A stretch of DNA of 10,902 nucleotides from Candidatus Uhrbacteria bacterium RIFOXYA2_FULL_40_9 (GCA_001791615.1 MGEY01000061.1:1-10902), one strand, 5' to 3'; positions 1 to 6,117 are shown, numbered from the stretch's first letter. Translations and numbers: made by a program. The notes: a model not told the origin generated them from the letters alone.

Positions 1-49
1 ATAGAGCCTCTTGACACGCGATTTTTGCTTGAAAAATAAAGGAAAAATG

Positions 50-85
50 AAATAACAAAATACCGCCATGCATCGTGCACAGCGG
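50..85 (-). terminator. Rho-independent terminator of the usp-CDF operon
   Basis: On the minus strand the arms at 76-85 and 63-72 pair over 10 bp (two of them G-U) around a CGA loop. A T-rich run, TATTTTGTTATTT, follows. It begins 8 nt after the stop codon of the transporter gene, so it ends that operon. The remaining bases 1-49 hold no gene that I can see; a TTGACA hexamer at 11-16 on the plus strand has no convincing -10 partner. Confidence 0.75.
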
Positions 86-93
86 CCTAAACG

Positions 94-1398
94 CTAATCG
101 ATCCCTAGCACCTTTGGATTGAAAGAGGGCGCTTCTTGGATTTGAAGCCACTGGATATTCTCGATCAAGATAATACCATCCTGGACACACTTGACCAAAT
201 ACGTTGCGGTTCCATAAGTAGAAGAGGGAAATTCACAAAGTGCGGACACATGCTTTTCCCTAAGAAGTGTCATACGCTCAGAGAGTGACATTGACCCAAT
301 ATCAACATCCTTCCAACGATAACAGACTCCATGCTCCAAATCACAAATGCGCACATGTGTGGCATCTATCAAGTTAGGAGCAATCACATCTACTGCACCC
401 TCACGGACAATTGAATACGCCACACGTGTAGGCAAAGCAGGGGTAGGACTCGTCCGAATGTAATACTTCGCATCCATGAAACCTTGCTCACGCAAGTAGG
501 CTACAATCTTGGTTGCGAGTGCGCGCTTCATAACATAGGTTGTTTCAAGAGGTTCATCAGAAATTAACTTCAAAATCACGATCACGGTTGGACCAACACG
601 AAAAGTCTTTAGTCCTACACTTCCATCAATCAATGGATCTGAAATGCGTACAACTCCATGGAGCCTCAAAGCAAGATCTTTCATTACCTTTTCATGTTCA
701 GCTCCAATAGATTTTTGAAGCACCGCATCCATTCCCTTCCAGAAAATCTCCCAAGCAGTACAAATCATGAGATATGCAACAAACAAGGAGAATGGATATT
801 CGAGCCAAGACCAACCGAACAGAAGTTGCCCGACTACTCCAGCCAGTACAGCAAATTCCAATCGACCATCACTTGCTGTTTCTTCTCCGTCTGCAACAAG
901 GCTTTCGTGTCCACTACGCTTTCCTGTGACAATTTGCAGACGACTCACAACCAAGGACAAAATCGCGCTAACCAGAATGATAAGGGCAACCCACCAGTTA
1001 TACTCTGGAACCGCTTCTGTTTGAAAATACTGCTGAGCAATCGTTTTCCAAGACAACAGAGGAGAAAGACTAAGTGTAATCCCCAAAACAGATTTACCTG
1101 CCACGGAAAGCCCCATCAAAAAGAGGAAAAATCCCACCACAAGTCCAAACAAACTTTCCAGGTTCTTTCGTCCGAATGGATAGCTTCCATCTGAAGGACG
1201 ACTCGCAACCATCACGGTTGCCACGACCATCAATGCTTCAAAAATATCAGCAGTATTATGCCATCCATCACCTGTAATCATCTGTGAACCTGTGTAATAC
1301 CCCACTGTCAGTTTAACCGTGACTTTGAGAAAATACATGACAAGAACAATGGCCATCACTCCATAAGGACCACGAAAAAATGATTTGATGGGCATCAT
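94..1398 (-). CDS. Cation diffusion facilitator (CDF) transporter with extra C-terminal domain
   Basis: This 434-residue membrane protein resembles the CDF family, proton-coupled exporters of divalent metals such as Zn, Mn, Fe or Co. Hydrophobic segments lie near residues 12-34, 48-65, 82-106, 135-153, 181-197 and 199-216, the usual six-helix layout. The family signature is clear in TM2 (D44, H47, D51 in GDGWHNTAD). The matching TM5 site reads D170, E173, D177 (ADGEETASD), with glutamate where most CDFs carry histidine. Residues about 232-316 fit the cytoplasmic CDF dimerisation domain. About 110 further residues (325-434, four cysteines) are not part of a standard CDF of around 300 residues and vaguely resemble the NifX/dinitrogenase cofactor fold (RVAYSIV start, DATHVRICDLEHG). 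The start ATG overlaps the TGA of the upstream usp-like gene (ATGA), which implies translational coupling; a second ATG follows directly. The family is secure; the transported metal cannot be told. Confidence 0.88.
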   Translation of the reverse strand: MMPIKSFFRGPYGVMAIVLVMYFLKVTVKLTVGYYTGSQMITGDGWHNTADIFEALMVVATVMVASRPSDGSYPFGRKNLESLFGLVVGFFLFLMGLSVAGKSVLGITLSLSPLLSWKTIAQQYFQTEAVPEYNWWVALIILVSAILSLVVSRLQIVTGKRSGHESLVADGEETASDGRLEFAVLAGVVGQLLFGWSWLEYPFSLFVAYLMICTAWEIFWKGMDAVLQKSIGAEHEKVMKDLALRLHGVVRISDPLIDGSVGLKTFRVGPTVIVILKLISDEPLETTYVMKRALATKIVAYLREQGFMDAKYYIRTSPTPALPTRVAYSIVREGAVDVIAPNLIDATHVRICDLEHGVCYRWKDVDIGSMSLSERMTLLREKHVSALCEFPSSTYGTATYLVKCVQDGIILIENIQWLQIQEAPSFNPKVLGID

Positions 1399-2186
1399 GA
1401 CAGCACCTTCGACCCCATCACAAGGACAGGGATGGGAGAACGCTCCAGCACCTGATCAACATAGCTACCGCGACCAACATCCTTGGCACGCCCCATGATG
1501 AGAAGAGAAACCCCCTGTTCAAGGGCAGCACGCACGATTCCACTTTCAACAAATGAAACCTTTTCAATGTATTCACCATATGCAATTCCCTCTGCATGGG
1601 CTTTGGCACACAACTGCGCAAGGACATCATAAGCTGCTCGACACATGTGATCACGTGGTTGCGAGGAAGACATTCCTTTTTTTTCCCATGTTGTGTGATA
1701 AAACAAAACTGGTTGACCAAAAATCTTGATCAAAGGCAAAGGCAAACAACTTGAGAGAACCTGAAGAGCGGTAGGCCCTACACCAAACGGGATCATCAAA
1801 GGACCTTCACCTCGTGCGAACACAGAAGACTCGTTGCGTGGAAACAGAACCGTAAGGCTTTGTGAAACAGAAAAATCATGAGACACAATCATGTCAGAAG
1901 TTTTAAACACACAACGACCAAGGGAATCACGCTTGAACTCAACAACGACATCTTCCATCACAATCCCTTGTTGTCGCAAATAGGAGTGAATATACTGAAG
2001 CTCAAATGTCAGAAGCTCAAACTCTGAACGACCACACACTTGTGCGGTCAAAGTAAGTCGTTTGTCAACTCCATTGGGAAGAAAGATGATGAGCTTGCGA
2101 CCCAGCCGTTTTGCCAAATCAGTTGCATACGCCACACGCTTACATCCTTGTGGATCATAGCTGAACGAAGTGAGAACACGTTTCAT
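1395..2186 (-). CDS. Universal stress protein (UspA)-like protein, tandem domains
   Basis: This 263-residue soluble protein appears to hold two Usp-fold units. The first covers about 1-130 (MKRVLTSFSYDP opening, then VAYATDLAKRLGRKLIIF). The second covers about 155-263 (GQPVLFYHTTW opening; SGIVRAALEQGVSLLIMGRA and SPIPVLVMGS closing). The closing strand-helix-strand with PVLVM is typical of the family. The usual ATP loop G-x2-G-x9-G-S/T is not intact: the GRAKDVGRGSY stretch is shorter, so nucleotide binding is uncertain. The reading frame stays open to an ATG at 2285, but I chose the ATG at 2186 because GAAGGAG sits 5 nt before it and because the longer frame runs through the promoter at 2265-2293. 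The coupled downstream gene is a metal exporter, so a role in metal or general stress is a reasonable inference only. Confidence 0.8.
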   Translation of the reverse strand: MKRVLTSFSYDPQGCKRVAYATDLAKRLGRKLIIFLPNGVDKRLTLTAQVCGRSEFELLTFELQYIHSYLRQQGIVMEDVVVEFKRDSLGRCVFKTSDMIVSHDFSVSQSLTVLFPRNESSVFARGEGPLMIPFGVGPTALQVLSSCLPLPLIKIFGQPVLFYHTTWEKKGMSSSQPRDHMCRAAYDVLAQLCAKAHAEGIAYGEYIEKVSFVESGIVRAALEQGVSLLIMGRAKDVGRGSYVDQVLERSPIPVLVMGSKVLS

Positions 2187-2234
2187 GGATACTCCTTCGG
2201 TTTGGTTTAGGATAAGTGAAAAGAACCAGATGAA

Positions 2235-2256
2235 TCGTCTCATAGTCTTAAGACGA
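2235..2256 (-). promoter_or_regulatory. Hairpin with nested palindrome in the usp leader
   Basis: TCGTCT and AGACGA arms (6 bp) enclose a 10-nt loop. A perfect 10-bp palindrome, GTCTTAAGAC, overlaps it at 2245-2254. It lies just downstream of the expected transcription start, where an operator dimer site or an mRNA leader structure would sit. No known binding protein is implied. Confidence 0.35.
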
Positions 2257-2264
2257 AACAGCGA

Positions 2265-2293
2265 ATGATAGCGAAATAATTGCATTTTGTCAA
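2265..2293 (-). promoter_or_regulatory. Sigma70-type promoter of the usp-CDF operon
   Basis: A consensus -35 TTGACA (2288-2293) and a -10 TATCAT (2265-2270, five of six matches) are separated by 17 nt. The predicted start near 2258 leaves a leader of about 70 nt before the ATG at 2186. The same hexamer pair and spacing recur before the gene at 8105. Confidence 0.75.
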
Positions 2294-2310
2294 TACCTCT
2301 TCCGCGCCTT

Positions 2311-2342
2311 AAAACAAAAAACAGGCCAATTTTGACCTGTTT
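2311..2342 (-). terminator. Rho-independent terminator after the NMN adenylyltransferase gene
   Basis: AAACAGG (2319-2325) pairs with CCTGTTT (2336-2342), giving a 7-bp stem and 10-nt loop. On the minus strand a T-rich run (TTTGTTTT) follows. It starts 5 nt after the adenylyltransferase stop codon, closes the four-gene operon and separates it from the usp promoter. Confidence 0.75.
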
Positions 2343-2347
2343 CCTTT

Positions 2348-2851
2348 TTATTGAATTTTCTCTTCTGCCTCAATATCAATAAGGTAATTGGCAACATCTT
2401 TAGGAACCATGGGTTTCCAATCTCCTTCTTCCTTCATACATTTTCGAATTTCTGTGGCGCTAATGCCAGGTACCTCTTTGATGTCTTGCACAGCGATTCC
2501 TTTTTTCTCAAAACATTCTTTTGTCCAAGGAGTTCCTGTCCAAACTTTTTCAACGTCTCCTGCTTTTGCCAAAATATCCTCTACCCATTTTTCATCTCCT
2601 TCCACATCTGGAATCCCCATGATTTCTACATCATAAACTGGAATAATATCTTCAGCTTGAAGGGCACGCTGAATCATTTCTCTTCGCTCTTCAAAGGTAA
2701 AAGGATTAAGTTTTGTCCGTTGTTCCTGAGAACTTCCGATCACAATCACAACTTTCCGACACATCTTGACCATTCCTTGAATAACAAGGAAGTGACCGAG
2801 ATGAAAAGGTTGGAAACGTCCAACAAAAAGTCCAATAGGTTTATCATTCAT
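2348..2851 (-). CDS. NadM-type nicotinamide-nucleotide adenylyltransferase
   Basis: This 167-residue enzyme should join NMN and ATP to make NAD+ and pyrophosphate in the cytoplasm, the last step of NAD synthesis or salvage. The nucleotidyltransferase signature GRFQPFHLGH lies at residues 11-20 with the HxGH pair H17 and H20. NPFTFEERREMI (49-60) and ISATEIR (130-136, the ISxTxxR phosphate-binding motif) are typical of the short archaeal-type NadM family rather than NadD. The ATG at 2851 was chosen because MNDKPIGLFVGRF is the normal N-terminus; the open frame further upstream overlaps the preceding gene. No strong Shine-Dalgarno sequence precedes it (only AAAAGAA), so it may depend on translation of the gene ending 7 nt upstream. 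CPR bacteria often lack de novo NAD synthesis, so a salvage role is likely. A related nucleotide-transferring activity cannot be excluded. Confidence 0.88.
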   Translation of the reverse strand: MNDKPIGLFVGRFQPFHLGHFLVIQGMVKMCRKVVIVIGSSQEQRTKLNPFTFEERREMIQRALQAEDIIPVYDVEIMGIPDVEGDEKWVEDILAKAGDVEKVWTGTPWTKECFEKKGIAVQDIKEVPGISATEIRKCMKEEGDWKPMVPKDVANYLIDIEAEEKIQ

Positions 2852-2858
2852 AAAAAAA

Positions 2859-3131
2859 TTATTCTTTTGATAATGAAGCTGTTGCAGATTCAATGATCTC
2901 AACAACTGATCCTTTTTCAGGATGTTTAAGAACATCAGCGATCTGATCATATTGATCAAGAATGGCATGAATCACTTCTGGATCTTCTGCAAGAACAAAA
3001 GTCAAAAGGATCTCTTGTTCTTCTGGGCTTGCTTTCTCCACAAGTTCAAAAAAGGCTTGAACACTTTCTGCAGGAAATCCCCCTACATGTAATTGATCAA
3101 AAGCTTGCTTTTTGAATAAAGAAAAATCCAT
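2859..3131 (-). CDS. Small acidic helical protein of unknown function
   Basis: I do not recognise this 90-residue protein. It has no membrane segment or signal peptide, is rich in Glu, Asp and Gln, and looks almost wholly helical (AESVQAFFELVEKASPEEQEILLTFVL, then IHAILDQYDQIADVLKHPEK). The start at 3131 is favoured because AAGAG sits 4 nt upstream and the ATG follows the upstream gene's TAG by one base; an ATG at 3155, eight codons earlier, is the alternative. It lies third in the operon with DUF362, the exported coiled-coil protein and the adenylyltransferase. It could be a partner of the coiled-coil protein, but nothing in the sequence proves that. Confidence 0.6.
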   Translation of the reverse strand: MDFSLFKKQAFDQLHVGGFPAESVQAFFELVEKASPEEQEILLTFVLAEDPEVIHAILDQYDQIADVLKHPEKGSVVEIIESATASLSKE

Positions 3132-3132
3132 A

Positions 3133-4023
3133 CTACTCTTCAATAAATCGTCCATATTCTTGGCACTGACCTGTTTTATACATTTTACCATTTTTGAAAT
3201 ATAGACCATAGTAACTGCCATCTGTCGCACGAAAAACAATGGTAAAGGTATCTTTACGTTCATCTCGATAAAATCCATCAGGCACAAAACCTGGAACAAT
3301 TTCCACGGGTTGCAATTCACCCATCACCCCAGGAACAATAATCCTACGCCCAGATTCTTGAATCCCAATGGAAGCCATATAGGTTTCCATTTCTGCACTC
3401 GCTCTTTCATAAACCCTAAGAGAAACAACTCTTTCTAAGCGCTCTGCTCTTCCAAGCCTTCCTTCTGCTTTTGCTTCTGCTACTTTTGTTAAGGAACGAT
3501 CAAGCTGTTCATACGCACGGTCATCAAGCCTGCTTGCAAGCTCTTCACGCATTAATTGATCTGCTTGAATTTTATTTTCAAGATGTTCTTTCTCACGTCG
3601 CACCTGTCGTAATTCTCTTGCTTGTTCAGGAGTGATCGATTCTGAAGTGCGATGTTCTAAAGATTCTTCTTTTTTTTGAAGTCTTTGTAATTCTTTTTCA
3701 GCTTCGGCCAATCTTTCATTCAACTGTTCAATACGCGCTTCAGGTGTCACTGCAAGAGCTTCTTCACCAGGGGCATCAGAGACCAACCCTCCTTCTTGAG
3801 AATAAACCATGCGTGCTTCTGCAGAGTGTGGAAGAGCCGTACTGATTCCAATGAGTAAAGCACCAAAACGAAGACCTTTTCGAATCTTTGATTTTAATGG
3901 ATGCTCACTTGCAATTTCACGCAATCGTTGTATTGCCATAGTAATTCTTCCTTGAGGCTCAGATTCTTCTCTTGAAGGCTCTAAAGAAAATTCCTCTAGA
4001 TGTGGATGAGGTACTTCGCTCAT
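3133..4023 (-). CDS. Putative exported or membrane-anchored coiled-coil protein, unknown function
   Basis: No known family is evident in this 296-residue protein. Residues 1-50 are charged, and K45-R49 precede a short hydrophobic stretch (53-66) ending in HSAEA, like a signal peptide with an unusually long N-region and an AxA-type cleavage site near 70. Residues about 96-212 are strongly charged and heptad-like (ARIEQLNERLAEAEKELQRL), a predicted coiled coil. The last 80 residues are shorter strands rich in Gly, Tyr and Phe (VPDGFYRDERKDTFTIVF, GSYYGLYFKNGKMYKTG), a small beta domain. The start at 4023 forms an ATGA overlap with the DUF362 stop; in-frame ATGs at 4041 and 4062 inside that gene are less likely. 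An envelope role is inferred from the layout only. Confidence 0.68.
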   Translation of the reverse strand: MSEVPHPHLEEFSLEPSREESEPQGRITMAIQRLREIASEHPLKSKIRKGLRFGALLIGISTALPHSAEARMVYSQEGGLVSDAPGEEALAVTPEARIEQLNERLAEAEKELQRLQKKEESLEHRTSESITPEQARELRQVRREKEHLENKIQADQLMREELASRLDDRAYEQLDRSLTKVAEAKAEGRLGRAERLERVVSLRVYERASAEMETYMASIGIQESGRRIIVPGVMGELQPVEIVPGFVPDGFYRDERKDTFTIVFRATDGSYYGLYFKNGKMYKTGQCQEYGRFIEE

Positions 4024-4946
4024 AATATGGATGATTTCCATGCAAGGACTTTTTCCTTCCATGTCTCTGGTAATAAAAAAGTGTTCCTAAGCTCTAAGAT
4101 TTTTTTCTGACCAAGAAGTGAAATGCGCTCAGGATCACTTTCACCATACCCTTGTTTTCCTGCAATCACAAGACACCCGATGTCTTGTGGATTCACATGC
4201 ATAAGCTGACATGCCGTAACATCTAAAGCCACGGGGTCAGTACTTGCAAGAGCAAGATGCATGGGAACAGCTTCCCCATTTGTAGGTCCGTTTCCTTCCA
4301 TGGCAAGAAAACCGTCAATCACTGAAAAGGTTGGTGCACATTGTTGATGAATGGCTACAATGGTTTCTTCTTGCGCACGACGACCTTCCTGATGAAAAAA
4401 AGGTTGTCTAGCAAAATGAGGTCCTTCAAGACTTTGTGTTGGTTCAACCACCCAAATCCCAGCAGCCCAATTTTTTAGACTTAACGTTACTCCCGTTGTG
4501 CGATGTGTTTTCATGCAAGCAAGATTGATGCGCACATCTGCCTCTACAACCGTTTTTGCAATCTGCATCTTTCCTTTTGATCCATCTTGCTTCAGATAAT
4601 ATCCTTCTACAGTTTCATCATCATTCAGATCACAAAGGCTCACATTTTCATATTCTGTAATCAAATTTTCATACCCGAAATTGCGAAAGGCTGCTTTGGT
4701 TCCATGATAGGACGCATCCCCAACCACGACTGGGGCATCTGTTTTTTCACGGATAACATCAATCACCCCACGCACCGCATCCACATGTGTAGAGGCAAGT
4801 TGAAAGTAATGATGAACAAGATTTGGTTTGATAAGGATCTTTTTTGCTTGATCCAAAATTGCCACATCTTCCGAGGAAAGAAGGGTAAAAGCATCTTTTA
4901 TGTTTTGCCGACGATGATCACCTTGAATAATAGCGACCTGTGACAT
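4020..4946 (-). CDS. DUF362 domain-containing protein
   Basis: This 308-residue protein carries the conserved DUF362 blocks: ILIKPNLV (37-44), VVVGDASYHGTKAAFRNFGY (73-92), DVRINLACMKTHRTTGVTLS (137-156) with LKNWAAGIW after it, DGFLAMEGNGPTNGE (211-225), and LASTDPVALDVTACQLM (233-249). In some family members the domain is fused to ferredoxin modules; here no CxxC cluster motif is present, so this is the stand-alone form. The biochemical role of the family is poorly defined. The ATG at 4946 gives the usual MSQVAIIQGD start. The frame is open further upstream, but that part would run through the -10 box at 4956-4961. It is first in a four-gene operon and overlaps the next gene by ATGA. Confidence 0.8.
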   Translation of the reverse strand: MSQVAIIQGDHRRQNIKDAFTLLSSEDVAILDQAKKILIKPNLVHHYFQLASTHVDAVRGVIDVIREKTDAPVVVGDASYHGTKAAFRNFGYENLITEYENVSLCDLNDDETVEGYYLKQDGSKGKMQIAKTVVEADVRINLACMKTHRTTGVTLSLKNWAAGIWVVEPTQSLEGPHFARQPFFHQEGRRAQEETIVAIHQQCAPTFSVIDGFLAMEGNGPTNGEAVPMHLALASTDPVALDVTACQLMHVNPQDIGCLVIAGKQGYGESDPERISLLGQKKILELRNTFLLPETWKEKVLAWKSSIL

Positions 4947-4955
4947 AGTACAAGA

Positions 4956-4964
4956 ATTATAACA
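4956..4964 (-). promoter_or_regulatory. Extended -10 promoter of the DUF362 operon
   Basis: A perfect TATAAT (4956-4961) is preceded by TGT, an extended -10 (TGnTATAAT). Only 9 nt separate the hexamer from the ATG at 4946. Transcription would begin within a base or two of the start codon, giving a leaderless or near-leaderless mRNA. This agrees with the lack of a Shine-Dalgarno sequence there. No clear -35 is seen. Confidence 0.5.
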
Positions 4965-4983
4965 TAACAAAGGATTGAATTCA

Positions 4984-5012
4984 TTGACGAGAAAGATTAT
5001 CTCTGCTACGTT
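4984..5012 (+). promoter_or_regulatory. Possible promoter of the PQ-loop-like gene
   Basis: TTGACG (4984-4989), a 17-nt spacer and TACGTT (5007-5012) preceded by TGC form a moderate extended -10 promoter. Its start point near 5019 would leave a 25-nt leader containing the AAGGAG of the gene at 5046. The -10 match is weak, so this is tentative. Confidence 0.4.
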
Positions 5013-5045
5013 TTCTTGTCGATCAACCCTTCCCAAGGAGACTTC

Positions 5046-5732
5046 ATGTCCAGAACGAAACATGGGACGGTGATTGTTCTTGTTCTTTTCCTTCTAATGC
5101 TTTTCTTTTCTATCACACTTTCGACCTTTTTTCTGATTGTCGCTAATGGACTTTTCCTTGTTGCCCCTGTGGTGTACTTGAGGGGAATTTGGAAAAGAAA
5201 AATCACGCCCAATCCTGCCACATGGATGATCTGGTCAGTTGTAGGATCTGTTAATGCTCTCACATATTATCTCCAAGCACCGGCTGAAGAAAAAGTCTTG
5301 GCTACCCTTTCAGTGGTTTCTGCTTGTTCCTTTGTAATCGTCTTTGTGATTTCTTGGATTAAAGGAGTTTTTGCCACACTGGAATGGCCAGAATGGATAG
5401 CTTTTGCACTCACTATGATCATTTGTACCATCTGGTTTGTGATTCGAGAAAATGCTCATGCAACGCAAATCGCCAATGGTATGCTTCAAATACCCATGCT
5501 ACTGGGTTTCTTGCCCACAGCTTATATGGTCGTGAAGCGAAAAGGGACAGAACAACCCAATGCATGGCTCTTTGGCGCCTCAGCTTATGTGTTCCAGATT
5601 GCCGCTCTTATCTGCTCAGATGAAACGATTTGGACACAATACCTCTGGCCAGTAATCAATGGACTTGGTGGAAATGGATCTGTTCTCTTTGCGATTTATT
5701 GGGTAAAAAGTCGCACGCTCCCACACGTATAA
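5046..5732 (+). CDS. Multi-pass membrane protein with PQ-loop/SWEET-like internal repeat
   Basis: This 228-residue protein is mostly hydrophobic, with about seven membrane segments (near 8-28, 29-46, 58-76, 88-106, 115-133, 144-162, 172-190, plus a weaker one at 203-220). Two parts look alike: residues 33-75 (VANGLFLVAP... RKITPNPATWMIW) and 142-188 (IANGMLQIPM... KRKGTEQPNAWLFG). Both start with ANG and carry a basic loop followed by PN-A-W. This twofold layout with proline-containing loops recalls PQ-loop/SWEET transporters, but the exact PQ signature is absent, so the assignment and any substrate are uncertain. The start at 5046 has AAGGAG 5 nt upstream; the ATG at 5016 has none. It is divergent from the DUF362 operon and appears monocistronic. 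Confidence 0.72.
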   Translation: MSRTKHGTVIVLVLFLLMLFFSITLSTFFLIVANGLFLVAPVVYLRGIWKRKITPNPATWMIWSVVGSVNALTYYLQAPAEEKVLATLSVVSACSFVIVFVISWIKGVFATLEWPEWIAFALTMIICTIWFVIRENAHATQIANGMLQIPMLLGFLPTAYMVVKRKGTEQPNAWLFGASAYVFQIAALICSDETIWTQYLWPVINGLGGNGSVLFAIYWVKSRTLPHV

Positions 5733-5752
5733 AACGTGTGGTTTTTGTTTTT
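5721..5752 (+). terminator. Strong terminator overlapping the end of the PQ-loop-like gene
   Basis: CCACACGT (5721-5728) pairs perfectly with ACGTGTGG (5734-5741) around a 5-nt loop, followed by TTTTTGTTTTT. The left arm encodes the last residues (Pro-His-Val) and the TAA stop (5730-5732) lies in the loop. Confidence 0.9.
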
Positions 5753-5790
5753 CGCTTAAAAGTCTCTTCTGGGTTAAATAAATACGCCTC

Positions 5791-5859
5791 GTCAGGGATT
5801 TTGCCTCGCTCCCAAAAGATTACTTAGCCTATCTTTTTCCGCTCAACAGGATCCCTGTC
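5791..5859 (+). repeat. Tandem 69-nt palindromic repeat, copy A
   Basis: GTCAGGGAT (5791-5799) faces ATCCCTGTC (5851-5859), a 9-position stem with one T-T mismatch. Inside it, AAAAGAT pairs with ATCTTTT. It aligns without gaps to copy B, offset by 89 nt. The right arm extends to ATCCCTGTCCG, also found in the 3' end of the nearby tRNA-Gln. Confidence 0.7.
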
Positions 5860-5879
5860 CGACAGAAGATACACACCTT

Positions 5880-5948
5880 GTCAGGGATGTTGACGGGCTC
5901 TCGAAAGAAGACTTTGACGATCTTTCTTCGCCCGTCAGGATCCCTGTC
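5880..5948 (+). repeat. Tandem 69-nt palindromic repeat, copy B
   Basis: It has the same outer arms as copy A (GTCAGGGAT at 5880-5888, ATCCCTGTC at 5940-5948) and the same 60-nt spacing. An inner perfect 8-bp stem pairs TGACGGGC (5891-5898) with GCCCGTCA (5930-5937), and GAAAGA (5903-5908) pairs with TCTTTC (5921-5926). This is the better preserved copy. No protein gene is seen from 5753 to 6371. Confidence 0.75.
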
Positions 5949-5998
5949 CGGCAAATGCCGTTATTCATAACCGCGCATTTGTGTCCGGCCCATGGCCG
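5949..5998. repeat. Two small GC-rich hairpins
   Basis: CGGCA/TGCCG (5949-5960, AA loop) and CGGCC/GGCCG (5986-5998, CAT loop) lie between repeat copy B and the tRNA terminator. They are short and could be remnants of further palindromic units. Confidence 0.4.
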
Positions 5999-6001
5999 AA
6001 C

Positions 6002-6047
6002 AACCAAGAAAAAACGACCATCATACGATAGTCGTTTTTTCTTGGTT
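6002..6047 (-). terminator. Long bidirectional terminator downstream of tRNA-Gln
   Basis: A perfect 17-bp stem pairs 6002-6018 with 6031-6047 around a 12-nt loop. The core CGAC/GTCG is flanked by A6 and T6 runs, so it would stop transcription from both strands. The right arm contains the last five bases of the tRNA-Gln gene (6043-6047), including the encoded CCA. Confidence 0.8.
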
Positions 6048-6116
6048 CCCGGACAGGGATTCGAACCCCGATTCCCAGGACCAAAACCTGGTGTCCTGCC
6101 TTTAGACGATCCGGGA
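6043..6116 (-). tRNA. tRNA-Gln (anticodon UUG)
   Basis: Read on the minus strand, acceptor TCCCGGA pairs with TCCGGGA. The D arm is GTCT/GGAC, the anticodon stem CCAGG/CCTGG holds the loop TTTTGGT with anticodon TTG, and the T arm is CGGGG-TTCGAAT-CCCTG. Discriminator A and an encoded CCA follow at 6046-6043. The U1-A72 pair fits bacterial tRNA-Gln. The gene is 74 nt with CCA. It is the first non-repeat feature downstream of ftsX on the same strand; no terminator is visible between them. Confidence 0.95.
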
Positions 6117-6117
6117 G

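Noticed and set aside
658..1194. 178-codon plus-strand frame inside the CDF gene
   Set aside because: It lies opposite a clear transporter gene; its composition is that of an antisense shadow, and no promoter or Shine-Dalgarno sequence is present.
2187..2285. 33-residue N-terminal extension of the usp-like gene
   Set aside because: It would be encoded across the promoter boxes and leader; the internal ATG at 2186 has an ideal GAAGGAG.
2351..2896. 181-codon plus-strand frame opposite the adenylyltransferase
   Set aside because: Rich in Phe, Asn, Cys and His, as expected of the reverse of a real gene; the minus-strand frame has clear catalytic motifs.
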